DNA of 64,000 bases, from NCBI GenBank assembly GCA_019654215.1, contig BPDI01000007.1, forward strand, positions 35,206 through 99,205. The letters are read 5' to 3'. Origin of the DNA: Gammaproteobacteria bacterium. Lineage in GTDB: Bacteria > Pseudomonadota > Gammaproteobacteria > Pseudomonadales > Pseudohongiellaceae. The position numbers and the translations under genes are program-made. The notes beneath the pieces were generated by a model. That model did no database searches, had not been told where the DNA came from, and saw nothing but the letters and a program-made list of their open reading frames with translations. Shown here piece after piece: positions 42,268 through 50,983 of the stretch. How positions within the stretch are numbered: the stretch's first letter is position 1; each line of letters starts with the position of its first letter.

Positions 42268-42798
42268 TCAGTGAATTATGTTGATTAACGCATAAGTAAT
42301 GGTTTCTTTCGGATCCGTTACCATTTGGTGCCATACTCTGGCTGGTACATGCAATATGTCACCAGTTTCTACCTGATATTCCTGTGCTCCTTCTAACTCT
42401 GGATACTGCCCTTCGTTCGGACCACCTTCAATAAAGTTCACTCGCTCACCGCCAATTCGTGCAGTACCGTGGCCGTCGACAATGACATAGATATCCCATT
42501 TGTTCTCATGGATTTCCGGCTGGGTATAACCGGAGCGATGAATAAACTGAACATTGTGAGCTCGATGTTCTCGAGCAGGTAATCCATTCAAATATACAAA
42601 GTCAGTGCCGAAGATGCCGCTTCCTTCTCGCAAACTTTGTTGCAACTCACTTTTTATTTCCATAAAAGAAGCACTATTCCAGTGAATGTATTCTTCAGGG
42701 CGTGGTTCTTTCGTAATACCTTGAAATACATCTTGTGCTACTGCGACGAGTCCACTGCCGATTACGGCCACAACAAGAATCGAATTGAATAAACGCAT
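42268..42798 (-). CDS. Exported cupin-domain protein
   Basis: Periplasmic small beta-barrel protein of 176 residues with a signal peptide (ILVVAVIGSGLVAVAQ). The cupin motif is seen in HRSGYTQPEIHENKWDIYVI and the second motif in QVETGDILHVPARVWHQMV, which together give a possible His/Glu/His metal site. Single-domain cupins are very diverse (dioxygenases, isomerases, sensors), so no reaction can be named. It is 34 bases upstream of the quinoprotein gene in the same direction, so probably co-transcribed. Confidence 0.82.
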   Translation of the reverse strand: MRLFNSILVVAVIGSGLVAVAQDVFQGITKEPRPEEYIHWNSASFMEIKSELQQSLREGSGIFGTDFVYLNGLPAREHRAHNVQFIHRSGYTQPEIHENKWDIYVIVDGHGTARIGGERVNFIEGGPNEGQYPELEGAQEYQVETGDILHVPARVWHQMVTDPKETITYALINIIH

Positions 42799-42869
42799 AA
42801 CTACCTCCCAAACGTGAACTAGTTACTGCCAGCTATCCTCTATATGCAATGCATGGATACAGTAAATTT

Positions 42870-43394
42870 TTAATCCAAAGTATCTCGAAACAGAGTTCGG
42901 TGTTTAATCTTCCAGCCATCCTCTGTCCGAATAAATTTGTCATCGTAGTAACCTGATCCGATTACATTTGGAGGACGCTCAGTTACATCCATTAAGATGT
43001 AGTATGCTCGCCCTTCGGCTCCATCGTTCGTTGGCATTATCAAGTAGCTACCATTTAAATGCCTTCTGCCTACATCGCCAGTTTCGCCCTGGTATCTGCG
43101 AGCCCGATCGGCTTTCAATCCTTCCATGCCTACAATATCTCCCCCTTCACGAGTCATAATTGCATCCTCGGCAAAAGCCGACAAAAATAATTCTGTGTCG
43201 CGAAAATCACTGCCTTGGTTGTAGCGGGCATAAAGAGCTTTAATCTCTTCATAATCGACACCAGTTAACTCAGTTTTTTCAGACAGACTGTCTGCTTGAG
43301 AAAATTCAGTATTGTTGATGACAGCCACTACCACACCGAGTAAAACAAGTACTGTCAAAATGCCGACTTTGCCAGCGTTATTTCTCTTAATCAT
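42870..43394 (-). CDS. Exported NTF2-like / SnoaL-type protein
   Basis: 174-residue protein with an N-terminal hydrophobic leader (VGILTVLVLLGVVVAVI). This could be a signal peptide or an uncleaved anchor. The rest has the alpha+beta cone pattern of NTF2-like proteins: EEIKALYARYNQGSDFRDTE, LFLSAFAEDAIMTREGGDI, GRRHLNGSYLIMPTNDGAEG, YYDDKFIRTEDGWKIKHRTL. Family members are isomerases, hydratases, or non-enzymatic binders. It is in a row with two cupin genes. Function not assigned. Confidence 0.8.
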   Translation of the reverse strand: MIKRNNAGKVGILTVLVLLGVVVAVINNTEFSQADSLSEKTELTGVDYEEIKALYARYNQGSDFRDTELFLSAFAEDAIMTREGGDIVGMEGLKADRARRYQGETGDVGRRHLNGSYLIMPTNDGAEGRAYYILMDVTERPPNVIGSGYYDDKFIRTEDGWKIKHRTLFRDTLD

Positions 43395-43427
43395 GGTTTG
43401 CTTCCTTTTGACTAAAATTTAATTCGG

Positions 43428-43904
43428 TTAATTGCGATGCTCTGGAAAACGGATATTAAACCAGGTGATTAACTCAGCTTCTTTAATTCCATGTGAAAGT
43501 CCTGCCGGAATGTAAATGATATCTCCGGCTTCGACGATTTGTTCTTCACCGCCTTGCAAGACTCCATCTACTAACTCGCCGCCTGTATTTAAAATTCCTG
43601 AACCTGCTTGCACAACCCAAACATCAATGGTGTCTGGGTGTGTCAACATACGCATGGTCGACATTGTGACGTTTTCGATGTGCCGGATATTTACATTGAA
43701 CTCCCCGCCTTCAAGCATCCGGGTGGTGGGGATATCTTCATCATTTATACGGCCAAAGGCAGCAGCGAGGATTTCTTTGGAAATAGTGACGGGCTCGTCT
43801 AATGGTGCTTCCTGATCTATCTCAGGTAATCCTGGCAGCTGCGCTGAAGCTGAAAGAGCGAACATTGCAACGAAAGCCAGGAATATCGCGTTCCTTTTTT
43901 TCAT
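43428..43904 (-). CDS. Exported cupin-domain protein (second)
   Basis: Second exported cupin in the group, about 158 residues from the ATG at 43904 with a leader FLAFVAMFALSASAQ. Metal-site segments are DVWVVQAGSGILNTGGE and EAGDIIYIPAGLSHGIKEAE, close to the canonical cupin 2 motif GDxxxxPxGxxH. The first motif has weaker His spacing, so metal binding is likely but not sure. It shares little with the cupin at 42268. A start five codons earlier at 43919 is possible. Confidence 0.8.
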   Translation of the reverse strand: MKKRNAIFLAFVAMFALSASAQLPGLPEIDQEAPLDEPVTISKEILAAAFGRINDEDIPTTRMLEGGEFNVNIRHIENVTMSTMRMLTHPDTIDVWVVQAGSGILNTGGELVDGVLQGGEEQIVEAGDIIYIPAGLSHGIKEAELITWFNIRFPEHRN

Positions 43905-44039
43905 TTTTATTCTCATCAAGACAGTCAGAAACCCTGATTAGATAGTGAGAAAGGTCTAATGACTGGTAGTTTTCTACATTCAACAGTACAGTGCAGATCA
44001 ATAGAAAACAATCATCATAAGCCAGTTAATGGGTCTGCG

Positions 44040-45392
44040 ATGACCAGTGAAAATCTCATATTTCAGCTTTTCTTTGCAATCATACTGATGCTTGGACAGA
44101 CGCTGAATGCCCAATCAACAAATCACTTCGCTAACGTGCGCCTAATTCTTGGCAACGGCGAAATATTTGAACAAGGATCATTACTGATTCGGGATGGATC
44201 CATCATAGACATTGGTCCATCGCTAGATATTCCGGACGATGCGGTATTTCATGATTTAAGCGGGCAAACGATTATCCCTGCTCTGGTGAATACCCATGCT
44301 CATTTAGGCTGGGAAGCATACGGTGACTGGGGCTCGCAATACTTTACTGACGAGAACCTGGTCGATCACCTTTATCGTCATGCTTACTATGGAGTGGGAA
44401 CAATCATCTCTACCGGGAGTGATGAATTTGAGATTGCGAATAGAGTAAAGCTCGAGCAACTAAGAGGAAACATAAAAGGCGCGCGCTATCATCTATCCCC
44501 AGGAATGGGTTCTCCTGGCGGCGGACCAAATCCGCGCTTTACCAGCGACCCAAATTTTTGGGGAGTAAATCCAATTATAGATCCTGAGCAAGGTGCAAAT
44601 ATGGTAAGGCAGCTTTCCTCAGAAGGTTATGATATTGCCAAGATTTGGGTTGATTCACGAGATGAATTACGCGGCGCACAAATCAAAGTTGCGCCAGAAA
44701 TCTATCGCGCAATATTAGAAACTGCTTCTGATTACGACATGCGCATCATTGCCCATGCAACAACATTGACGGATCATAAATCTTTAGTAAGTGCAGGCAA
44801 TCGCCGCTTTATCCATATGCCCTACGATATGGCAGTTGATGATGAATATTTAGATATGGTCCGAGAGAACAATGTCTATATAGTTCCAACTCTGGGCATG
44901 ATCACGAAGCAGGAGCCTTACTATATTCCTGCTTTTCAAGATCCTTATTTCTACGATCAGGTTCCTCAATCAGTTATTGATTCACTTAATGGCAACTACA
45001 CACCACCTGCTAACCTCAGTGCCGAAGCGGAATCATTATCAGCAATACGCGCTGATAATCTGTTTAAACTCAAAGATCATATTATTTTTGGTACCGATGC
45101 AGGCGCTGTAGGTGATTTCTTTGGCTACGCCGATCACGTTGAACTTTCGCTATTTGTGCGCATGGGTATGACCCCAATGGAAGCTATTGTTGCTTCGACT
45201 TCCCGTTCCGCTCAGGCCTTTGGTTTAACTGATGTGGGCACGTTACAGGCAGGTAAAGCCGCTGATTTCGTCATACTGAATGCAAACCCATTAGATGATA
45301 TAAACAACACCCGCCAGATCAGTGACGTGTATATTCGTGGGGAGCGCGTTGAAAGAGAGTCATGGAGAACTAGATGGACACAGGAAGACTAA
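44040..45392 (+). CDS. Exported amidohydrolase-family protein (prolidase/imidazolonepropionase-like)
   Basis: Secreted metal-dependent hydrolase, about 450 residues. The signal peptide is FFAIILMLGQTLNAQ. Metal ligands typical of this family appear in order: HAHLGWEAYG (His-x-His), IAKIWVDSRDEL (the Lys that is carboxylated), IIAHATT (His), IHMPYDM (His), and FGTDAGAVGD (Asp). The amino and carboxy beta-sandwich halves (VRLILGNGEIFEQGSLLIRD; LQAGKAADFVILNANPL) are complete. ATG at 44040 is chosen since it begins the signal peptide. Its end overlaps the start of the next gene by 19 bases. Confidence 0.9.
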   Translation: MTSENLIFQLFFAIILMLGQTLNAQSTNHFANVRLILGNGEIFEQGSLLIRDGSIIDIGPSLDIPDDAVFHDLSGQTIIPALVNTHAHLGWEAYGDWGSQYFTDENLVDHLYRHAYYGVGTIISTGSDEFEIANRVKLEQLRGNIKGARYHLSPGMGSPGGGPNPRFTSDPNFWGVNPIIDPEQGANMVRQLSSEGYDIAKIWVDSRDELRGAQIKVAPEIYRAILETASDYDMRIIAHATTLTDHKSLVSAGNRRFIHMPYDMAVDDEYLDMVRENNVYIVPTLGMITKQEPYYIPAFQDPYFYDQVPQSVIDSLNGNYTPPANLSAEAESLSAIRADNLFKLKDHIIFGTDAGAVGDFFGYADHVELSLFVRMGMTPMEAIVASTSRSAQAFGLTDVGTLQAGKAADFVILNANPLDDINNTRQISDVYIRGERVERESWRTRWTQED

Positions 45393-47380
45393 TACTTGAT
45401 TCAAAGCAGAAGAAATTTTCACTTTTTGTTTTAAGTTGTGTCGGTTTTTTACTATGCGGTGGTGCTCAAGCGCAGCTAGGCAGCAACGATGGCGAATGGA
45501 CAAATTACGCCTCAGATACTGGCTCTACTAAGTACACCAGTCTCGATCAAATTAACGCCGACAATTTTGAAGAGCTGGAAATCGTCTGGCGCTGGACTTC
45601 TATTGACGGTGAGATCGATCTTGAAGCGGTTATGGGAGACGCTGCGGAAGATATAAGCTTCGGCCGATTGCAAGCCACACCATTAATGATCGATGGTGTG
45701 CTCTATATGATTACCGCTTTGAACCAAGCTGTTGCATTAGATTCTGCCACAGGAGAATTGTTATGGTCATTTGACCCCCAGGCCTACTTGTCTGGGTATT
45801 CAATTAGTCCACTTGGCTATCACCATCGTGGAGTCGCATACTGGAGCGACAATAAGGAATCGCGAATATTATTCGCAACAAATGACGGGTATCTCTTTTC
45901 TTTAGATGCCGAAGAGGGGCGACCAGATACAGCATTTGCCGGTGGTCGTATTGATCTCACTCAAGGAATCCCTAGAGCAGATAGGGAGTCACTTGATTAT
46001 TCCGGTGCGGTGCCACTAGGCACAGTATCACCTGCGATCGTTGTCGGTGACGTTCTTGTTGTAAATCAAATCACATCGAATCGACCGCACTATAAAGAAC
46101 GTCCACCAACTTTTGTACGAGGGTATAACATTCGTTCCGGGGAATTGGTCTGGACTTTTAATACTATCCCTCAAGCCGGTGAGTTCGGAGTAGAAACATG
46201 GCAGGAAGAATCCTGGCGCTACACCGGCAATGGTGGAGTTTGGACTCAGATGAGCGCCGATCTAGATCTCGGTCTTGTTTATCTTCCAACAGAAGCGCCT
46301 ACCAATGATTACTATGGTGGGCATCGACCAGGGGATAACTTATTTACCCAGAGTGTTGTTGCAGTCGATGCGGCCACTGGTGATCGAGTCTGGCATTTTC
46401 AGATGATTCATCATGGTCTGTGGGACTACGACACGCCGGCAGCACCAAATTTAATGAACATAAATGTAAATGGTCGAGAGATCAGAGCACTCGCTCAAGT
46501 AACTAAGCAAGGCTGGGCCTATGTGTTCGATCGCGCAACTGGAGTGCCTGTTTGGCCAATGCCAGAACTACCAGTACCACAAGGTTTGATACCTGGAGAA
46601 AGAACTTCACCAACTCAACCCTTCCCAACTAAGCCACCTGCTTTTGCCATGCAGGGATTAACGGAAGACGACTTAATCGATTTCACTCCGGAGTTAAAAG
46701 CAGAGGCCTTAGAGATAATCGATGATTATGTATACGGGCCGATCTATACACCTGCGAGTCTTCCGGATGAAGAAACCGCTAAGCGCGGGTCCATTTTTGT
46801 TCCCAGTGCAGGCGGCGGTGCCAATTGGCCCGGTGCTGGATTTGATCCAGAAACCAATGTCTTGTTTGTGCCATCTTCAAACGGCGCCTTTACACCTTTT
46901 ATGGGAACCCTTCCCGAAGACGAATCAAATTTTCGTTATTACCGCTTGCAAAATCGAGGTGTTGTTGGACCGCGAGGCCTTCCACTACTCAAACCGCCCT
47001 ACTCAACCATCACTGCGATTGACATGAATCTCGGAGAAATTTTATGGCAAGCTCCAAACGGAGATGGATCTGTCCGTGTAGAAAACAATCCTGCAGTTGA
47101 AGGACTCGACCTTCCCCCACTAGGTGGAGGCGGCCGTCATCCGGTACTAGTTACTTCTACATTACTAATACATGGGCAGAATGAAGGTTATGGACCGATA
47201 CTAATCGCACGCAGCAAAGAGACTGGTGAAGAGTTAGCTAAAATTGAGTTACCCGGAGATCCGCAAAGTGCACCCATGAGTTATGCAATAGATGGCAGGC
47301 AATACATCGCATTAGGTGTAAACGCAACACCGACAGCAGAATTAATTGTATTGGGATTACCAGAAGATTCTTCAGAATAA
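45374..47380 (+). CDS. Exported PQQ-dependent dehydrogenase (glucose-dehydrogenase-like propeller)
   Basis: Intact quinoprotein of 668 residues with a signal peptide (FVLSCVGFLLCGGAQAQ). Tryptophan-docking blades are visible, for example AVALDSATGELLWSF and VAVDAATGDRVWHFQMIHHG. The active-site pattern HHGLWDYDTPAAP contains the His-His and Asp pair typical of the glucose/sorbose-type family, and TKQGWAYVFDRATG supplies the Lys/Asp side. It lacks membrane helices (unlike E. coli mGDH) and a CxxCH, so it must hand electrons to a periplasmic carrier. It is coupled to the amidohydrolase by a 19-base overlap. Substrate unknown, probably a polyol or alcohol. Confidence 0.88.
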   Translation: MDTGRLILDSKQKKFSLFVLSCVGFLLCGGAQAQLGSNDGEWTNYASDTGSTKYTSLDQINADNFEELEIVWRWTSIDGEIDLEAVMGDAAEDISFGRLQATPLMIDGVLYMITALNQAVALDSATGELLWSFDPQAYLSGYSISPLGYHHRGVAYWSDNKESRILFATNDGYLFSLDAEEGRPDTAFAGGRIDLTQGIPRADRESLDYSGAVPLGTVSPAIVVGDVLVVNQITSNRPHYKERPPTFVRGYNIRSGELVWTFNTIPQAGEFGVETWQEESWRYTGNGGVWTQMSADLDLGLVYLPTEAPTNDYYGGHRPGDNLFTQSVVAVDAATGDRVWHFQMIHHGLWDYDTPAAPNLMNINVNGREIRALAQVTKQGWAYVFDRATGVPVWPMPELPVPQGLIPGERTSPTQPFPTKPPAFAMQGLTEDDLIDFTPELKAEALEIIDDYVYGPIYTPASLPDEETAKRGSIFVPSAGGGANWPGAGFDPETNVLFVPSSNGAFTPFMGTLPEDESNFRYYRLQNRGVVGPRGLPLLKPPYSTITAIDMNLGEILWQAPNGDGSVRVENNPAVEGLDLPPLGGGGRHPVLVTSTLLIHGQNEGYGPILIARSKETGEELAKIELPGDPQSAPMSYAIDGRQYIALGVNATPTAELIVLGLPEDSSE

Positions 47381-47408
47381 AGGGCATGCTTCAATAAAGT
47401 ATGCCCTT
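47380..47408. terminator. Terminator-like hairpin between convergent genes
   Basis: AAGGGCATGCTT pairs with AAGTATGCCCTT (12 bp, one G-T). It starts at the quinoprotein's last base and ends 15 bases before the stop of the SGNH hydrolase gene. The T-tract is short, so efficiency is uncertain, but the position between convergent genes fits a shared terminator. Confidence 0.65.
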
Positions 47409-47422
47409 ATAGATCTTTCGAA

Positions 47423-48343
47423 TTAGTCACAACGCTGCGGTGCAACCGGTCGTGGCAATTCCAGCGGTGCCGCTTCCACTCTACCTTCACTAGCAAGTTG
47501 CTCATAGGCTGCCTGCTGCAATGCCTTCACTTGTAAACGAGACATGCCGAGCTCGTAACCTGAGCATTCGTTTTCACCGAGAGATCTTGGGTCAAGTCCG
47601 GTTACATTTCCAAATACAACTAATGCTTCCAGATAGTAACCATAATCACTGGCGTGGTAGTGGTCGTAAGTCCACAAATCAATCTTGTCTAAGTCAATAC
47701 CGTCGTAAGGATTTGGATCGGCGATGCCATTTTCCATGGCGCGATTCCAGGCTTCACCAACGGCATTCACAGACTTAACCGCTGGCGCAGCAGCTGCTTT
47801 GTCATAACCGGCGCGAACATCCAAGGCCATTTGATGAATTGGAGTTCCAGTCCAGGGCCGATCATCGAGATAAACCATGTCGGCACGGGACCAGGTTGCA
47901 GTGAGATAGACTTCCACATCTGAATTAAGACTGTGAAAGAATTCAGACATCTCGGCGACGGTATTAATTAACACTGTGGGATCACCGGGGTTATTTGCAT
48001 CGAGTGTACTGTATCCATGCATGACCACTTGATCCCAGGGACGACGACCCATCACACCGAGCTTTTCTGCTAGATGAAAATCTAGCCCCGCCCCACCTCT
48101 AGTTTGCAAGTGAATGTCATAATCAAGACCAGCCTGATCGGCGAAGGATTTAAATAGCGCTGGTACACCGCCGATACCTTCATGATTCAGATCAGTCACG
48201 CTATCAGCACGATAGTAACGGGTACTTGATCCCCAGCCGTAGGTGAAACTATTACCGATAAACAAAATGCTGGTATCAGCAATCGCCTGGGCAGCTGCCA
48301 GAGTTAAAACTAAACTTGCACTTAATGCAGAAACAAGTTTCAT
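47423..48343 (-). CDS. Exported SGNH-like hydrolase
   Basis: 306-residue secreted protein with leader LVSALSASLVLTLAAAQAIA. The motif ILFIGNSFTYGWG is the first SGNH block, whose Ser is the nucleophile. The Asn/His partners are less clear, but LWTYDHYHASDYGYYLEALV gives the C-terminal Asp/His of the SGNH/DUF4886-like type. Relatives are esterases or sugar acetylesterases; the substrate is not known. The gene stands alone between the convergent hairpin and the alpha/beta hydrolase gene, whose stop is 26 bases upstream of its start. Confidence 0.78.
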   Translation of the reverse strand: MKLVSALSASLVLTLAAAQAIADTSILFIGNSFTYGWGSSTRYYRADSVTDLNHEGIGGVPALFKSFADQAGLDYDIHLQTRGGAGLDFHLAEKLGVMGRRPWDQVVMHGYSTLDANNPGDPTVLINTVAEMSEFFHSLNSDVEVYLTATWSRADMVYLDDRPWTGTPIHQMALDVRAGYDKAAAAPAVKSVNAVGEAWNRAMENGIADPNPYDGIDLDKIDLWTYDHYHASDYGYYLEALVVFGNVTGLDPRSLGENECSGYELGMSRLQVKALQQAAYEQLASEGRVEAAPLELPRPVAPQRCD

Positions 48344-48369
48344 GATTTATTCCTTTTTTCTTAATATTT

Positions 48370-49350
48370 CTAAGATTCAAAAAACCGCATTAAAGCTTCG
48401 TTAATAATTTCTGGCACTTCTTCGTGTGGGTTGTGGCCAATGCCTGGAATATTAATTACCTGTCCGTTTGGAAAAACACTCGCTGCATGTTCAGCTTCTG
48501 CCGCATAAGTTGGATAGTCGTCAGCACCACCTAGAATCAATGTGGGCGTTTGAATATGTTGCCAATCGTTTACAACCGTATCCATGCCGCGCATGTGACC
48601 AGTTAATTGGTTAACAGCCGAAGCCTGTGGCCATCCGCCGCTAAGTCGCTGACCATAACGAATGCGCATGTGCTTTTCGAATTTGGGATTCCAGTTAGCA
48701 TAGTTTTCGTGAGCCCACCGCAAAAGGGACTCATAAGTCGCATCCGGGTCAGGATTAGCATTCACTTCACCAGTTAATGATCGAAAACCGCGACCTCTTC
48801 GGCGGTCAGTTAGCCCTACCTGATTAACAGTTACCAAATGAGTAATGCGTTCTGGATAAAGAAAGGCAAATCGAGTAACCATTTGTCCGCCGATGGAATG
48901 TCCTACCAGGGCAGCCTGTTCAATATCAAGGTGATCCATTAAAAGTGCAGTATTTGAGGCCCAGAGGTTGATGCTATATGGGATCATCGGTTTGGATGAC
49001 TTTCCCCACCCCAGTCTATCTTTGGCAATGACTCGATACCCTGCTTCACTCAAAGCATGCATTTGATCTTCCCAATACCAGCCATAGTAGAGACCTCCAT
49101 GGTGAAAGATGACGGTTCTGCCATTAGCGGGACCAGTAGGAGCGACGTCCATATAGGCTATCCGGACATCCTCTCCATAAACGCTTAAATTCATGTAACT
49201 GACAGGAAAAGGGTACTCGATCTCATCTAAGTTAATTGATACGGGGCCCCAGGCTGCTGGCGCTTTGCTCGGCGGGGAGGATTGGCCAAATGCAGTACCG
49301 GCAGACGATAGCGTGAGTAATATCACTAAAATTGAATGGATAGCCTTCAT
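48370..49350 (-). CDS. Exported alpha/beta-hydrolase
   Basis: About 326 residues with leader SILVILLTLSSAGTAFGQ; the start at 49350 has a GGAGG site. The alpha/beta hydrolase triad can be placed: nucleophile Ser in LVGHSIGGQM, acid in LGGADDYPT, His in GIGHNPHEEVPE. HHGGLYYGWYWEDQ is the oxyanion-side loop. A haloalkane-dehalogenase-like or esterase role is possible. It lies between the ankyrin gene and the SGNH gene, all on the minus strand. Confidence 0.85.
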   Translation of the reverse strand: MKAIHSILVILLTLSSAGTAFGQSSPPSKAPAAWGPVSINLDEIEYPFPVSYMNLSVYGEDVRIAYMDVAPTGPANGRTVIFHHGGLYYGWYWEDQMHALSEAGYRVIAKDRLGWGKSSKPMIPYSINLWASNTALLMDHLDIEQAALVGHSIGGQMVTRFAFLYPERITHLVTVNQVGLTDRRRGRGFRSLTGEVNANPDPDATYESLLRWAHENYANWNPKFEKHMRIRYGQRLSGGWPQASAVNQLTGHMRGMDTVVNDWQHIQTPTLILGGADDYPTYAAEAEHAASVFPNGQVINIPGIGHNPHEEVPEIINEALMRFFES

Positions 49351-49402
49351 AGCTCCTCCAGAAAGTATCACCAAAGGATGATTGTTATATAAAAATTAAA
49401 TC

Positions 49403-50953
49403 TTAAAGTCCATCGGAGCTGACGGCCCCGAACTCTATTAAAACCTCACTAGCTGTTGCGCCAGGAATACTTAAATCGAAACCGAAGAAATTAGGTCTTG
49501 CTTCAGCAGCGTTTGCAAGATCTAAGGGAGTTCTGCCACTACCATTTAAGGTATTAACGTCTGCACCATTTTTCGCAAGCTCTCTGATGATATTTGGCAA
49601 AAGTCTGGCTGCTGCGTCATGTATTGCAGTAGACCCCGTGAAGTCAGCATGATTTAAATTGACACCATGGCCGATTGCGACCCTAGCGGAATCCAGTGCG
49701 CGGCGCTCTTCCGTCGCCGGATCTGGATTTGGCGTGACATAGAAACGCTGCCGTGTGCTATCGCCTTTAATTGCAGCCTGAAGTGTAGACTCGAATCCGC
49801 CAATCACTTCTGGTTCAGGCGGGTTTTGACGGGATGCTCTATCTCTCAGTGGTTGAAACCGTTCTTGATTAGTTAATAATGGGTCGGCACCACCACCGGC
49901 AAGTATTTGCATAATTTCTACTTCGCGAAAGCTCGCGGCAATCCAATAAGGAGTAGCACCGATCAATGGAGTTTTTAACACCCAGTCTTCGCTGGCTCTT
50001 TGCGCTGGGTTTGCCTTTTGCAACCGCACGTTAGGATCAGCGCCGTTAGCTAGCAAAGAAGCTACGGTGTCTCTGTCACTGCGCAGTATTGCCGCATGTA
50101 AAGCGGAATAACCGGCACGCATCGAATTAGGGTCCGCGCCCTGTGCCAATAACATTTGTGCTAATGCAGAATGGCCACTATGAGTTGCGACTATTAGAGG
50201 GGTTGTTCCGTTACCTGCCTGACCATTTATATCTGCGCCAGCCGTAATCAATAGATTCGAAATTTCTACTTGCCCCTGTCTTGCTGCAAAAAGTAGTGCA
50301 GAATAGCCGCCTAGGTTTTCCATGACGCCCTGATCGAATGCGCCACCATTTGTTGCTTCGGCGAACATAAGCATGGGACGCACTCTTGAGCGTGCCTCTA
50401 GGCTAGCACCTGCTTCAACTAGCACTCTTACAACCTCGACATGCCCCTGAGCTGATGCCCACATCAATGCAGTTTGTTCACGGGATTCTTCACGGACATT
50501 AACATTCGCGCCACTGTCGATCAGGTATTGTACTGCTGCCGCTGAACCTGCGCGGGCTGCAGTCATAATTGGCGTCTCACCCATATCCAGCGTCACGTTT
50601 GGATTGGCACCGGCATCTAATAAAAGTTTTGTGAGTTCTGCATTGCCCCCTCTAACTGCGAGATAGAGAGGTGAAGCGTTTAATCGATTAACTGCACTTG
50701 CAGCTGCCCCGGCTTTAATTAGTAAGTCAGCTAGGTCGAGATTTTCATGGTATGCCGCCCAGTGCAAGGCGGTAGCACCATCAGTTTGTCGTGCATTTGG
50801 ATCAGCGCCATCGGCAAGCAATTGACTTACTTGTTCAATGTCTTGATTTCGCGCCGCATCGATAAGTGATGAATCTTGAGCTTGAGCAAAACCAAAAGAT
50901 AAAACAAAAAATACCAGTAAGGCACTAGTATGTATTTTGTTTTGAGAACTCAT
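49403..50953 (-). CDS. Secreted ankyrin-repeat protein
   Basis: 516-residue protein with a signal peptide (ALLVFFVLSFGFAQAQ), so the repeats act outside the cytoplasm, which is uncommon. About ten ankyrin repeats can be read, in the standard pattern: DGATALHWAAYHENLDLADL, GETPIMTAARAGSAAAVQYL, EQTALMWASAQGHVEVVRVL, GTTPLIVATHSGHSALAQML and, after a less regular stretch, GSTAIHDAAARLLPNIIREL. A loop between repeats, about residues 340-410, is not ankyrin-like and contains the basic NQERFQPLRDRASRQNPPEP. It lies between the alpha/beta hydrolase and the DUF1552 gene. Confidence 0.9.
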   Translation of the reverse strand: MSSQNKIHTSALLVFFVLSFGFAQAQDSSLIDAARNQDIEQVSQLLADGADPNARQTDGATALHWAAYHENLDLADLLIKAGAAASAVNRLNASPLYLAVRGGNAELTKLLLDAGANPNVTLDMGETPIMTAARAGSAAAVQYLIDSGANVNVREESREQTALMWASAQGHVEVVRVLVEAGASLEARSRVRPMLMFAEATNGGAFDQGVMENLGGYSALLFAARQGQVEISNLLITAGADINGQAGNGTTPLIVATHSGHSALAQMLLAQGADPNSMRAGYSALHAAILRSDRDTVASLLANGADPNVRLQKANPAQRASEDWVLKTPLIGATPYWIAASFREVEIMQILAGGGADPLLTNQERFQPLRDRASRQNPPEPEVIGGFESTLQAAIKGDSTRQRFYVTPNPDPATEERRALDSARVAIGHGVNLNHADFTGSTAIHDAAARLLPNIIRELAKNGADVNTLNGSGRTPLDLANAAEARPNFFGFDLSIPGATASEVLIEFGAVSSDGL

Positions 50954-50983
50954 TTTTTAATTGTTACTGACGCTGACAATGAT

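Noticed and set aside
49403..50953. Ankyrin protein as a secreted host-directed effector
   Set aside because: It has a plain signal peptide and sits with catabolic or redox genes. Nothing points to a type III/IV/VI secretion signal or host association.
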